DNA from: Steinernema hermaphroditum
Lineage: Eukaryota; Nematoda; Chromadorea; Rhabditida; Steinernematidae
Reading direction: 5' to 3'
Assembly: GCA_030435675.1 (NCBI GenBank)
Contig: CM059623.1
Span: 8,334,012-8,398,011, forward strand
DNA: 64,000 nucleotides
A model generated the notes under the pieces. That model did not search any database. It saw nothing but the letters and a program-made list of their open reading frames with translations, and was not told the origin of the DNA. Below, piece after piece: positions 11,114 to 25,502 of the stretch (its first letter is position 1; the number at the start of each line of letters is the position of its first letter). Made by a program: the position numbers and the translations under genes.

Positions 11114-11731
11114 TGTGCTGGCGAGCGCTTTTGAAATAAATTCTTTTGTCGAAGCTGGGAACGTCGTTGGACTATACACCAAAAGCGGCTTCAGTGGCGT
11201 CTTTGGTCTCCGGAAGACGGTTGCCTGAATATCTAGGCGTTTGTTTGGGGTTCGACGAACGGCGGCGGCGTTGCAAAGTGGAAAGTCTCCGGTGGATTTC
11301 AAAATGCAAACAATGCAATTAGGTGATAGCGGCGCCGACTGGAATGGGGCGGAAGAGGACAAACAGAGGCCGCGGCCGATCCCGCTCCGCTTAGTCATCG
11401 AGGGCCTCGAGAGGCATAAATGTGCGGATTAGAGCGATGATGTGATCAGCCGACGACCGGTTCCCCGTCCCAGCCTCGGTTCCAATGTCTTCTCCTCGTT
11501 CTTTCGGCCCCCTAGTGGCCAAACGTTTATTTTTGGAGAGTAATAAAGGAGGAATGTGGGGAAAGCGAAGGTGTTTGGGCAGCGGTTCCTTATTTGCTCA
11601 TCTGTTCCTGCGGAGTGGCCCTCCAGGACCCATGGACTCTTTTGGTAGGAGTGGCCAACCCAAGAAGGTGTACCTAATGTCTCTGGCGGTTAGGGCCGCG
11701 CCTTTGTTTTGCTGGAGTTTCTTTTCTTTGC
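11114..11731. other. Intergenic
   Basis: GC-rich sequence after the kinase poly(A) signal. No gene, repeat or RNA recognised. Confidence 0.4.
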
Positions 11732-12061
11732 TTACAAAACACTCGCCGCGTTATCAGAAGATGAGTAATCGCTGTGGGCACCGGTAAACAGACCCTCGGC
11801 TTCCCAGGGGGCGATTTGCATTGCCAGTTCCACCAGAAGACGCCCCATGGAGACGTTCCCCACCGCCTCCGACTGCAGCAGCTCGTGGACCTCAGAGTCT
11901 TCCTCCTCTTTCGCAGGTAACCTCCTCTCGCGGTGGGTGGGTTTCCCACTAACCGGAGCGCTGCACCTCAAAACTCCTAGAAGAGTCCACTTGCGGAGCG
12001 TTCCGTACCCTGTTGTTTGTCCTAAGTGCTCGTCCAATGTGTCACGGTCACCAGTCATCAC
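11732..12061 (-). CDS. Hypothetical small protein
   Basis: An uninterrupted 109-codon frame on the minus strand, divergent from the tetraspanin gene. The C-terminal half (EEEDSEVHELLQSEAVGN, then a Leu/Ala-rich helix and SDYSSSDNAASVL) has natural coding composition. The middle contains possible introns (GTTAGT ... GCGAAAG), so the true protein may be shorter. No known domain, signal peptide or membrane helix. It could be a chance ORF in GC-rich DNA. Confidence 0.35.
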   Translation of the reverse strand: MMTGDRDTLDEHLGQTTGYGTLRKWTLLGVLRCSAPVSGKPTHRERRLPAKEEEDSEVHELLQSEAVGNVSMGRLLVELAMQIAPWEAEGLFTGAHSDYSSSDNAASVL

Positions 12062-12166
12062 GCGTTCCCCCCATAAGTCGCGTCACCTCGCCCAGAGGGG
12101 ATTCCTTCCGCGCACCTTCGGGCATCCTCCCGAACGCTCCTTTCAGAATCGATTCGCCGCTGCAAG

Positions 12167-13057
12167 ATGGGATCGGGCGGAGACGCTTGCTCCCGCTGCT
12201 CCCGCGTCGTCCTCGGCGTCATGAATACCGCAATGCTGGTGAGTGCCTCCAGAATCCCCAGACGCCCCCTTTTCCAGCTGGCCGCCCTGGCCCTCCTCGG
12301 GCTCGTCATCTGGATCCGCGTCGACCCCCACTTTGAAGCCGAGATCCGCCAGAACCTCCTCAACGACACCATCGGCGACGTCGAGACCTCGCGGAGGCAC
12401 CTCCGCACAGGGATCCTCGTGGCCTTCTGGGTGCTCGTCGGCTTTGGCGTCGCCGCATCCCTCATCGGCCTTCTGGGAGCGCTGGCCGGATGCTGCCGGA
12501 GCCGCGCCCTCCTCGGCCTCTACTTCACCACCATGGCCGTCCTGGTCCTCCTCGAGATCGCCCTCGGCATCTTCGTGCTCGTCTTCCGCCCCAAGGTAGG
12601 TCCCGCCCCGACTTCCTGACTCCCCATTTTGTAATTCCCCCAAAACAAACAAGAAGGTCCATCCACCGTCGGTTTCAGATCAAAGACGAAGTGGAGAGGT
12701 ACGTGAACCTCGTCTTCTCGGACTCGACCTCCTCTTCCGACGTCGCCGCCTTCACACACAGAGTGAGCCGCCACGCTTTGCCTGACGCTCACGTTTCGTT
12801 ACAGTACAACTGCTGCAGTCCCTCTTTCTCGGGACCCGTTTGCCAACCCGGAGTGGTGAGTGTCCGTTCTCTACCGTGCCCCTACCGTACCCTTGCAGCC
12901 GACGTGCACCGCGGCGGTGTGGGACCGCCTAGACTTCTCCCTGATGGTCACGGGGATTGCCCTCCTAGGCGTGCTTGTCCTCCAGATCGCTACGCAGTGC
13001 TTCTCGCTCGCCCTCCTCGTCAAGTCGCGCTACCGCCCCGACGATGACGAAGACTAG
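12167..13057 (+). CDS. Tetraspanin-like protein
   Basis: Five exons from ATG 12167 to TAG 13057. The first intron (39 bases, after ATGCTG) keeps the frame open and is removed by analogy with its neighbours. Four hydrophobic helices are visible: [23 protein letters not shown] across the first splice, [38 protein letters not shown], and the last from [16 protein letters not shown]. Between helices 3 and 4 is a large loop with YNCCSPS, GPVC and PTCTA, the cysteine pattern of a small tetraspanin extracellular loop (CC pair present, glycine of CCG not conserved). The C-tail ends in acidic DDDED. Tetraspanins organise membrane microdomains; the partner is unknown. Introns carry the local TACCGTA motif. 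Confidence 0.75.
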
Positions 13058-13220
13058 CCCGCTACCGTATTCACGTTTATTCTCTGTACAAATACTGTAT
13101 ATACACTTCGTATGTTTGGACGGGAGATCGTGGACGGCAGGTGCTTCCTAGAGCAGTTGAGCGCACCTACCGTATCCCTGGAGGGTGACCCGGGGCGGAG
13201 AAGAGCGGAGGAGTGCAGGC

Positions 13221-15255
13221 CTAGCCGTAGGCCTTGGCCATGCGGCGCCGGCGCTGAACGACCTTGAAGTCGTGCTTCTCCTCGACGTAGTTCTTCGAGA
13301 AGTTCTCGACGATCATCGTGATGGGGAAGGCGAGCACGAGCACCCCCGAGATGCTGGCGCAGCTGGCGATCATCTTCCCAACTGAAACGTCTCTCACTCT
13401 CCGGAACCCGGCCTCGCCACTCACACACGGTCGTGGGACAGTAGTCGCCGTAGCCTACCGTAGTCATCGTCACCACGGCCCACCAGCACGCGTCGGGGAT
13501 TGACCTGAAGGTGGTGTCGGGCTCGTCCCGCTCGGCAAAGTAGATGAGGGTGGCGAAGAAGATGATGGCCGTGAGGAGGAAGAGGGTGAGCATCGAGAGC
13601 TCGGGCAGGCTGAACATGGGTCCTCAGCGGAAGACAGGGCTGCTCACCTGGTGCGGACGGTCATGCCGAAGGACTTGAGGCCGCTCGAGTAGCGTGCCAG
13701 CTTGAAAATGCGCGTGACGCGCATCACGCGGACCACACGCATCACCATCGCGAGGGTCTTCACCTCGCCGATCGTGTGCACGCTCATCTCCGACCCTGAA
13801 GAGCGCGCTAGAGGGTACGATAGATGCCCGGAGACTCTAGACTAGTAACACAGTGGAAGAGAGTGCACGGCAAACGCGTCCTTCGGCGCCTCCGGAGGCC
13901 CGAGGGCGACAAGGGCATGCGGTGGGGAAAGCGGAAGCAGCACAACACCGTAATCAAAACTACCGTAACCAGCGGCGATGGCGGGTTGGTCGCCTACCTT
14001 GGTCTGTTAAAATGTGCCCACCTAAACAAAACGGAAAATAAGCGTTTCACACGGCGGGGGTGGCGGAGGGGAGCGTGTGAGTGGGAACGGTATCGAGCAG
14101 GTGTACGGTAGGCTTACCGCCGTAGTGCAGAACGAGCTCCAGGTAGAAGGGGACGATGGTGGAGATGTCGATGAGGTTGAGGGGCGTCCTGGAGAACTTC
14201 AGCTTCTCGGAGCACACAGAGAAGCGGAGGATGTACTCCACCGTGAACCACAGGATACACACCTAGGGTATACGGTAGCCGGGAGGTCGCAGCCCTAACC
14301 CACCACTTCAATGTACTCGAAGACGGCGATCGGCTGCGCCTCCACTACTGTAGTCTCTTTGCCGCTTGTGCGGTTCAAGGTTACGGTAGTGACGTTCGTC
14401 TGGAACTCAGGCAGACTCCCGACGATCATGCTGGAGACGGAGGCGAGCACCATCACGATAGAGATCATCGCGAACACCTGAAGACAAAGGCTACCGTAAC
14501 CCGCCGGACAGACGGCTCACTTTTGCGGGGAAGCTGCTGCCAGGATCCTCGGTGAATCGCCACAGTTTCCTCCGGAGGGCGCCGCAGCAGATGCCGTCGA
14601 ACTCGTCGCCTGGAAGGGGCGGTAAGGCCGGCACCCAGAAGACACCTACAGTAGGCGACCGAGCTGAACTGGCTCGACTTCCCGTCGAGCATCTCGAGCT
14701 CGTTGTCCTCGTCGTTCATGCAGCACGGCGCGAAGAAGTCCCTAAAGGATTACGGTAGGGGTGCGGTGGGCGTGTACCCACTTTCCGATCTTCCAGAAGG
14801 CGAGCTCCAGAGAGAGACGTTCCCGGCAGATGTCTCCGGCATTATGGAAGTGTCTGCAGAGGAAGGTTACAGTACCCCACAGGGGCTACAGTATACCCGG
14901 AGGTGAGGAAGTCGTAGATGGGCTCGAAGACGCGTCCGGCGCGCTCGAAGTAGTACTCCCCGGAGGCGTCGATGAAGCCGTCACAGAAGGCGACACGGTC
15001 CGCGTGACTCATCCGCGTGAAGCGGCCCAACACCGAAGTGGGCGCCCGGTACTGTAGAAGCGGGGGTACGGTAGGGCGGCGGGGACTCACCTGGATGGTG
15101 GAGCAGCGGATGCGGAATGAGCGACCACCCACGTTGAGGAGTAGGTGCCGGTCGGGAGGTCTTCCGGAGGCGCTGCAAAGCGAGAGGAGTGAGTGGAAGC
15201 CGTCGTCGGAAGAGCGCCTTCGGGCGCCGGGGGGCGAGCTGAGGTACGTGAACAT
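13221..15255 (-). CDS. Voltage-gated K+ channel alpha subunit, Shaw/Kv3-like
   Basis: About nine exons. The T1 tetramerisation domain starts with [17 protein letters not shown] and continues through [22 protein letters not shown] and [18 protein letters not shown]. Six helices follow: S1 [19 protein letters not shown]2-S3 with [12 protein letters not shown] and [16 protein letters not shown]4 with regularly spaced arginines ([19 protein letters not shown]), S5, and the pore [14 protein letters not shown] with an intact selectivity filter. S6 is [20 protein letters not shown], including the PxT-type hinge (FPIT). The C-tail is short and ends [10 protein letters not shown]. The T1 sequence and acidic linker suggest the Shaw/Kv3 side rather than Shaker, but I am not certain of the subfamily. 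The start could also be the in-frame ATG at 15342. Nearly every intron contains TACCGTA/TACGGTA or TACTGTA. Confidence 0.88.
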
Positions 15256-15828
15256 CGCGTCGCCATATGCTTGCACGGCCAAGGGGCATGGGAGGGTCCG
15301 TTTCCGGAGATGGCGATTAGTGATTGTCAGAGGCCAAAACAAATGCCTTCTTGAGCGATTTCCCGAACTTCGGTCCCCAGTATTACCGAACGAACGGCGT
15401 TTAACGATGTGGGAAAGTCTTTAGGGGTGGGGTGGGGTAGCAGTTTGGAGCTCGGGATAGGGCGCCCGGGATTACGGTCAAAATCTCAATGCCAACGAAG
15501 ATGCGGAGCCAAAGATCGTGGAGTGAGAACAAAAGTCAAAGAACAAAAGCATAAATCCTTGTTGTTTACTAGAGGACCAAGGACGCGCTTTCTAAGGACG
15601 ATGACTGCGATCTACGAGCTTCGCCCGAGATGACAGATGGCGCTGTTTAAGGCACAAACACAGCCTGGGTGCGGGAGGAAGGGTCAGTGTCCCCAAAGAG
15701 GCCGCTTTCCCTGAAATCAGTCACTACCGTAGGATCTGTTTGTGTTATTATTTTGTGCCGTAAAGTGTTGCAAGGCTTCTTCCTTCTCGTCACTCAGACT
15801 CAGCCTCCGAAGTCCCCCATCCATCAAG
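15256..15828. other. Intergenic, upstream of the K+ channel
   Basis: Presumed promoter region of the minus-strand channel gene, plus the 3' flank of the hypothetical gene. No element identified beyond scattered TACGGTA-type words. Confidence 0.4.
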
Positions 15829-17732
15829 TCACCTCGTTTCTTTGACGCCGAATCGATCATTTGGAGATTCCGAAAGAAACGATGAATCGCTTTCGCACCC
15901 ACTTCCACGACCAATCGCCTCGGTCGCCGTGGCGCGGGGAAGAAGAAGATGTGATTGGGGTGGACAAGGAGCGCGGCTTGGGCACGACACGATGGGCCCA
16001 AAAGGAAGGCTGGGAGACAGATAAGCGATTCTCAAGATGAATGGTACTAGAAGCTGCTCTGAAGGCGGTGAACTCGATTGAAGCTAATAGGTCAGATCCT
16101 TTCCCGCCTCCATCCCTCTATCCTCTACTTACAGACCGTCGGCTCCGGCATCGACGTCGACGGAGGAGGACCAGTCGAATCCGAGTTTGCGTCCGCCGCG
16201 CCGCAGTGAAGGGAGCTTCCCATTCATGACGGCGATCGTCTCCTTCTCCGGCTCCATCGCCTCATCGTCGCCGGAGAGCTTCAGCCGGGTCTCTGCCAGG
16301 GAGCGGGGGGAGTTATTCGCCGCCACACACGGCGACGGCGGCGCCGCTTCGGCGGAGGCGCCGATGAAGAGGACGTCGGAGTCGGAGCTCTCGCCGTCCT
16401 CGGAGTTCTCGAAGCCACCGAGGGGCGAGGAGTTCGTCCAGAGCAGCTGGTGCGAGTCGGGCGACTTCCCCGCCACGTCTGAAAGCGCTGAGTTTAGGGC
16501 TGTTCGGGGACAGTGGAACACGGAGGCACCGGAACGAGTCAAGTGCTGTAACACATTTTACGGCTCTCAAAAACTTTCTCTTCGCACCTTCAATAAATTT
16601 GTGGCCGAAAGGGGTGTCGGGAACACCTGGGACGTCGCAGGGTCCTGGGTGGGCAGAAACTAACGTGGTCCCGAAACGATCGGCGGGGTTCAATTAGAAA
16701 TGGATTCCGCTTAATCGTTTCGTAATTGGATTGTCGGAAAACATAAACACATTACCTCTCACAGAGGTCAGAAAGGAACAGGTTTGCAGTAGGGGAGTGC
16801 ATGAGTACTACTGTTTTTGGAGCAGAAGAAGGGAAACAGGGGTGCTCTTCCAGGGACCGGAGGCGAAGTGTGTAATTGAGCCGGAGATGGGCATAATTTC
16901 CTTCGAATTAACGGACGGAAACTGTCAATTTCCTCGGGGGAGGGGGGTCGAAGAACCAAACGTTCCTAAAGTGGTTCTTATCCGAGTTTACATAGAGGAA
17001 GAATCTGCAGAGTGGCTATTTCTGGACTCCCCTGGGGAAGATTTGCTTTTGATTAGAACTGCAGAGAACAAGTTCTGTACTGGTGCGTTCTCTTTTCGTG
17101 GCCGTCTCCACAGAAGTCTCCTCTAGACGATGTCCGAATCCTCCTAAGAGTCTTTCCGAGGAGACTTCCGCCGTGTTTTCCGGAACGCGAGGACTCGTAA
17201 TCGCCTCGAAATAGTCGCACCATCATAAAGAATAACAGCGAACGTCAGTTCCAGGGACGCTCGGATTCCTAGAATCCCCTCTGAATCCGATTTGCAAACG
17301 GATTTCTTTTTTAGATTCTATCCAGGCGCACTCTCTGAAAGGACGTCCTTTTGACGTAAATCGAGTTCCCCGCCCAGGCACTTGAACAAAGGATTCCGAG
17401 GGATCTTCGACCCTCTTCGATCTTCTGGGGGCCACAAACGGAGCTCCAAGGAGTCAATGCAAGTCGGACCGGCGCCGAAAAGTCGAAAACGGAGATTTCG
17501 GGTAAATCGAATTTGGTCCCTTCGGAGGTCGGCCGAGCAGTCCCAATCACCACCGACGAAAACATCCGTCAAGCGGCGCTTTCGGCGCCCTCAATCATAA
17601 AACGGTCTTCCCGTGATCGGGATCGCCGCTCCCAGGTTCCTAGGAGGCGAAGAAATAGAACCACTTACCGCTTTCGTCGACGGCGCAGGGTCCGCGGTCG
17701 ATGATGAAACTGTTGCGTATTCGTTTGACCAT
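15829..17732 (-). CDS. Hypothetical spliced gene, Ser/Glu-rich protein of about 196 residues
   Basis: Three exons fit in frame and phase: 17732-17669 (acceptor-like CTTTTCAG just before the ATG, donor GTAAGT), 16478-16133 (acceptor CTTTCAG, donor GTAAGT) and 16009-15829 (acceptor CTCCCAG). The exon junction phases agree (64, 346 and 181 bases). The protein begins MVKRIRNSFIIDRGPCAVDE and is then Ser/Glu/Asp-rich with no domain I recognise; it ends DRFGVKETR. The support is the matching phases and three good donors or acceptors, not homology. A different third exon in another frame (ending at 15717) is also open. Confidence 0.4.
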
Positions 17733-19476
17733 CTGAAAAGAGGCGCCGATGAATGGCGGCGGCGCGTGAATTATGAAAGAGACACACTGCAGAAGGCGCT
17801 AATTAGCCGGCGTCTTCAAAGGCGCCTCCGAAGAACACGTGAGGAGATTGAGGAGCCTTTCGGGGAGTAGAAGAAGACTTCAGTGGAATGGTAAACGCTC
17901 AGGACACTACCGTACCCTGGCAGCAGCTACCGAGAGAACTCCCCGTGGGGGACACGTGCTTCGACGGCAAATCCTCCGAATGAAATATTTAGAGAGGCGT
18001 CAATAATAGATGGAGAGGAGTGGCTGAGTCAGTGACGCCGACGTCATCGAAGACTCTGAGGAGCACACAACAAAAGAGAACAAAGACCACACGCCGAGTG
18101 ATCCGCGGGCAATGGAGGAATCCGGGGCAGAAGCAGGAGTCGGAACACGCCTAATCGGCTCGGTGTTTATCGCTTCGACCTTTGGGGCGCCGGATTAGCG
18201 CGCCGGCGTGAAGTCCGGACCGGAGTCTCCTCGGCGCCTCGAGGACTCTTCGGGCGAGTGGGCGGCTCCCTCAGGCCCTTTTGGCCTTTCGAGTACTTAA
18301 CGCCCGTTTAGAAGGTGCAGGGTCCTGAGGGGAGGATGCAGAGATCCTTAGGAGTGCACGTCGGGCACCAGCTTCTGGGGGAAGTGGATGGTGCACGCCC
18401 GGGGCGAACTCTCGACGAGATTGATGAATATGAGAAGTGACCGGCGCACTTTGGCACGCGAGGATCGAAGAAGGAGGTGCCCGAGGCCGGGAGACGATAA
18501 ATCAGGCGTGTTCGCAGTGTTTTGTTCGCGGCGCCAATCGCGATCGCTTCGTCGGAATCTATCTTTTTGACGTTCGGCAGATGATAAGAAGTCGAGAGAT
18601 TTGAAAAAGGTGATCCCTGACGCGGAACTTGTTTTCATGATGGATAAGAGAGTTGCCAGATTGTTTAGAAGCCATATGCACTACTTGGCCGAGCGGCGAC
18701 GAACAGAGGAGCGAATGTCCGCTTGGAAAACACCGACGAAACAGCATTCAGAGAAGAAGAAGGCCTCTAGAATCTTTCAGGAATTAGGGGGGCGCGTCAG
18801 CTTCAAGCAAGTCGAGCCTTCTGGAGGGCAGAATCCTCCGAAGGGGTCTCCTAATTTCGGCGCCTTTTCCGGAAAGTGGCACGGGACTCATTAATTATCT
18901 CGTTTTAGGACAAATTTGAACGACAGCGCCGAATGAAAGATTTCACACCCTTGCGTGATGTCCGTGGGTCAAGACGTGAATATCGGAGGAAATAAGCCCT
19001 TGTGGGGCCATTTCAGAAGACGTGACGACATCATTTCGAGGAATGCGGGGCGAGGCGGGGTCTGCTGAAACGCTTATTTGATTCGCAACTTGGCCAAAAC
19101 AAAGGAAGAAGCCGGAATCGGGGATTTTAATTAGTCATACCGCATGTCTTTCCCCTGGCTTCCGCGTCCCATGAATGCCAAGTGGAGGCTTCCCTCCAGA
19201 AGACTTCGGAGACCTCCGGCGACTCCACGAGGCCGAAGGTCGGACCCCGTCCGCTTCCAGGAATGGAATCTCTTAAATGGTCCCATGAGAGTTGTTTGGT
19301 TATCGAAAACAATTTCTCTACTCGAAAACAAGACGGAGACTAAAACATTTAAAGATCTCAGCGCCTTCAAAGTCGTCATGTGGCGGCCTATAAATAGTCC
19401 CAGAACTCAGAATCGGGTCATCACATTTGACGGAGGATACGGCGGGCCGTCCCGGAGGACGCCGAGGCTACGGTTC
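17733..19476. other. Long non-coding stretch
   Basis: GC-rich, with recurring GGCGCC, a CRE-like GACGTCA near 18045 and several GATA-type words. Short open frames exist on both strands but none looks like a protein I know. It could hold distal regulatory sequence. Confidence 0.35.
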
Positions 19477-19479
19477 TTA

Positions 19480-19980
19480 TGCTACGGCCACGAATGCTGC
19501 GTCGTGCGTCGTGCGTCGCGCGTTTTTGCTGAGGTGGACACGACCGCTGCGTCGTGCGACAGCGTCCTGCGTCTTGCGTCGTGCGTTCTCTGCTCGCTGC
19601 GTTGCGTTCGTGGCCACCCCCTTGCGTCATCCGATGCGTTCTAATGAACTACGGTGTATGTGTCACCAAAACCAGCCATTATCATGGAAAGCTCAATGCT
19701 TCCAGCAATAACCAACGATGGCCCGTGAAGCCACCTTCTACTGCCACCTACACCTACTGCCGGCCTACATACACATGTGTCCACTCCAAAGTAGCGCACC
19801 AAGCGTAAAACTGATCAGGAGGATGTTAAAAACCCCTAGGGTATTACGGTAGCATCGAGGCATATGCCAATCTGGCCTTCGAAGTTGGACCACCCATAAA
19901 GAAAACGCACGACGCACGACGCAGCGTTCGTGGCCACCCCACGACGCAGGACGCACGACGCAGCATTCGTGGCCGTAGCA
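19480..19980. mobile_element. Foldback MITE with TTA target duplication
   Basis: A 501-base element bounded by inverted repeats that start TGCTACGGCCACGAATGCTG; about 31 bases match perfectly and the similarity continues through degenerate CGTCGTGCG units. It is flanked on both sides by TTA (19477-19479 and 19981-19983). A 3-base TTA duplication is typical of PIF/Harbinger-derived elements. The element has no coding capacity. Its arms are built of repeated (TGCGTCG) words, which suggests growth by slippage. Confidence 0.7.
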
Positions 19981-19983
19981 TTA

Positions 19984-22029
19984 GTAACGAGGCTCGAGAA
20001 GAACGCAGTGGGAAGGTGTTTACTGTGGCGCTCGATCCACGGACATCTGCACTCAGAGCCTGGGGTGTCCTTGGACCGCCGGCTGCTTTGTTCCACTCAT
20101 CAAGGAGTCCATAGAAAGGGGCTCCGATCAAGACACCTCCAGATTTCTCGGAAAATCTTCCAAAGACGTCTTCATTTCGTCGCGAGACAAACAACTTCTA
20201 GAGAAAAGGAGGTTGTTTGGAACGCAGAAGGCAAATCAGATGGAGTCGGACTTCGGGGCTCAGTTTTCGGCATCGTTCAAGAATCCTTTTCCACTCAAAA
20301 TGGTTATGATTGCGCACCCTAAAAAAGATTTCGTTCGTGCACATCTTCTCTGGAAATGGTCCCGAGTGATATCAGAGAGATTAAATATCGGGGAAATCTG
20401 TGTGAAGTGCACTCAAATTGGAGGGACTACGCACTCCACGAGGGTAAATACCGAATCACAACGTACATTCACTGCTTAAAGTGCAACATTTCATGGCCCA
20501 GCGCCCTCGGGGCGTCAGTCGCCGTCCGCCTTTTGCAATTCGCCGGCGACCTCTTTTGTTTTCGGAAGGGTTACACCGAAAAAAGGAGGAAGACGCCGAG
20601 TCCCTCGGAAGTGAACAAATAAACAGAGAAGAATACGCAGGAATAAACAGTCGAGGCACTCTGCAACTTCAAGTTCCCAAAAAAATGGCATTTTAGTGGC
20701 GAATCGGTCAGGGCACACGCACAGATCGCACACTTTGTAGTGTACGTCTTCGGGCCCCAGCAGCTGTCGGGCCATCAAGGCAGTCTCGTCGCCACTGCAG
20801 ACGCCAACAACCAGACGGAGTACCGGAGACACCGCCTCGGATCCGCAGGCGATCTGGCTCAAACGATCAAGAATAGGAGGAGAATTAGAGAGAACGGGGG
20901 TGGATGACGAGAATCGGACTACCGTAATCTCTGGCCGGGGCTTTGTTGAGTTATACCAAGAGCACGAAAACCACATCACTTCTTGCGCCTCATTTGGCTC
21001 CCGACTGTTTTTCGCTTCGATTGGATTAGGGACAAATTTAGCACCAAAGGGTAAGTCAATTTTAGGCCACAATCGGACCCCTCAAAAGACAAGCATCACA
21101 GCGCCTTCCAGCGACGGTATCGGATCACCACAGATAGGTTCCTCGTTCGGACCTTTTTCGGTTCAAGACACCAACTACTTCCGCTCCCCGCAAGACACCG
21201 ACTACCGTAACCCCTTCCCCGCAAGGAGCCCAAATCGGCAATTCGGTGCCAACTTCGGCGCGAATCCGATAATAGCGCGGATCGGGTGTCGTCTTCGGCG
21301 CAAATGAGAAGTGCGAGGGGGTGCAAAGAGTCGTTTTCGGACGCCAAAACAAACAAACGCCGCGACATGCAATATACAAATGTCCTCGAGGCTCCCGCCC
21401 ATCCCGGTCGAAATCGCGTTTGCATCGACCTCAGGAGCCTAACCCAATAGGACCCGTGAAATGTTCCGGACAGAAGCAGTTCAATGCCCCCAAATCAGAT
21501 TTGGAAGGGAGCTGTAGGGTGGTCAGTGGCCTAAGGTCCAGAGGCAGAGGGCGTATTGATGGCGCCAAGGTGACATCGCAACACTCATACATTTCTGAGC
21601 ACTCGCGGTGACCGTCGTCGACGACGAGTTCCGAAGAAGGCGGCCTTGAGGCTGAGAAGTTTCAGTTCTGACATACGGTAGACGCACTGGTTGATCGCTT
21701 CACATAGCTTTAGACGCGAAGTCGGATGAGTCTACCGTCTAGCGAAGAGGCGGACGAACAAGTCGATTTCGGTAACGGTAAGGAGACAAAGGACAACGCG
21801 GCGGTTCTTGAAAGTCAGAAACGTCTCACGAGACTTGGTCGTGACACCGACGAAGGACGGATCGAAGAGACCAGAGCCTGTCATAGCCAGAGAATGTGAC
21901 TCCTTGAAACGCAACAGCTGCCTCCCCATCGCATGTCCATCATAACAACTCACGTGGGCGTTGCTACATTGGATTTATGCCACAACCTAAGCAATAAATT
22001 AAACCTACAATACAGCGACCAATAATATG
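19984..22029. other. Intergenic, no gene recognised
   Basis: Several long open frames (for example minus 20515-21072 and minus 21732-21953) have locally protein-like composition, but I could not connect them through splice sites or recognise a family. Treated as unassigned. Confidence 0.3.
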
Positions 22030-22141
22030 ACATAGATCAGAAGCATAAATCCACATCAACAACGCTCGTAACAACAGAAGAACTCTCATCAAAGGCTTCA
22101 GGACAAGATTCATGTTCCATGCATCGCTCCACAATTGGATC
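22030..22141 (-). repeat. Second copy of Hsp110 3' coding end (tandem duplication)
   Basis: Immediately beyond the Hsp110 stop, the minus strand repeats about 110 bases of the gene's end. Read in its own frame the copy begins DPIVERCMEHES, parallel to DPIVERYREHES in the gene, and follows a similar Glu/Ser/Val pattern to its own stop. It is offset by one base from the gene's frame, so it is not read through. Confidence 0.75.
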
Positions 22142-22146
22142 ACAGA

Positions 22147-24699
<2,553 letters not shown>

Positions 24700-24781
24700 T
24701 CAAAGCGCCCACATCGTCGATGACGAATAGTGCAAATGGGGAAGCCCTCGACCGGAATGGGGAGCACCGCCGAAAGGCCGA

Positions 24782-24794
24782 GAACTTTCGCGAA
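24782..24794. promoter_or_regulatory. Heat-shock element upstream of hsp-110
   Basis: GAACTTTCGCGAA is a perfect three-unit HSE (GAA-nn-TTC-nn-GAA), 266 bases upstream of the Hsp110 ATG. This is the expected HSF-1 binding form. It lies between divergent hsp-110 and rpn-3, so it could also influence rpn-3. Confidence 0.7.
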
Positions 24795-25502
24795 CACAAA
24801 AAGAGACTCTCGCTCATGCAAGTACGGTAGGTCGACATGCATACGGAAGGCGTGTCGCTACAGGACCCTCCAAAAATCCCTCGATGAGGAAAATGCCAAG
24901 GCTTCTTCGCTTCTCTTTGGATTATCGACGTTGTTTGCGTAGATATATCGAAAACGAGGGCAGTTTTCTGAATATTGAGTTCGCTGCGAACGGGATAAGT
25001 ATTGTGCAAAGACTTTCTGTCCTCTGCAGCTCTGCGTCCATCAGTGGATATTCTCAGAGATTGGCAACATTATGAGCAGAATGAATATGCACGAGGACAA
25101 GTCATAGAACCGAAAATCATCATTCTTCTAATCATCCTCATCGTAACTCTACAACATTCATACCTCCTTCTTTCCGCTTTCTTTTTTGACTGAGCATTGG
25201 GCGTTTCAGTTATATGTCGTGGTGGGATGACGTTTTCAAAATCTTGCCGACGGGAATGTCTGTCTGTACAGCGCGTCAGTTGTCTAAATCAGTTGATTTG
25301 AGACTTACCGGTCTCATTAGTTCCTTTTTTGCTTTGCATAAATTTTGTCGCGTGGTCAACTCAAGGAAGTTCTTGCTTGTTTGCGATGCTGGAGTATATG
25401 GCGCCTCTTTTCTTAGACGTGCATCGCGATTATCGATGTTCTCTCATATATTCGTGTCAAATAAACTTATAATTGAGATGTCCTTCTCGTTCCAGGGACA
25501 TC
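24795..25502. promoter_or_regulatory. Divergent region hsp-110 / rpn-3
   Basis: AT-rich and non-coding by inspection. TTCCAG at 25491-25496 just before the rpn-3 ATG is a probable trans-splice acceptor. Confidence 0.5.

Noticed and set aside
12143..12652. 169-codon acidic minus-strand frame
   Set aside because: Antisense shadow of the tetraspanin gene; the acidic composition is produced by its codon pattern.
18348..18638. Possible terminal exon (LIFINLVESSPRACTIHFPQK)
   Set aside because: Natural-looking but isolated; no donor-acceptor partner or homology found.
19500..19620. CRISPR-like short repeats
   Set aside because: The repeated GTCGTGC words are degenerate, have no spacers and belong to MITE arms in a eukaryotic genome.
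19844..20194. Minus-strand frame with GGVLIGAPFYGLLDEWNK
   Set aside because: Runs into the MITE and I could not build a gene around it or place it in a family.
20515..21072. Long minus-strand frame with protein-like stretch (SEAVSPVLRLVVGVCSGDE)
   Set aside because: No splice-consistent neighbours, no recognised domain, and the end runs into low-quality composition. Chance ORFs of this size are expected in GC-rich DNA.
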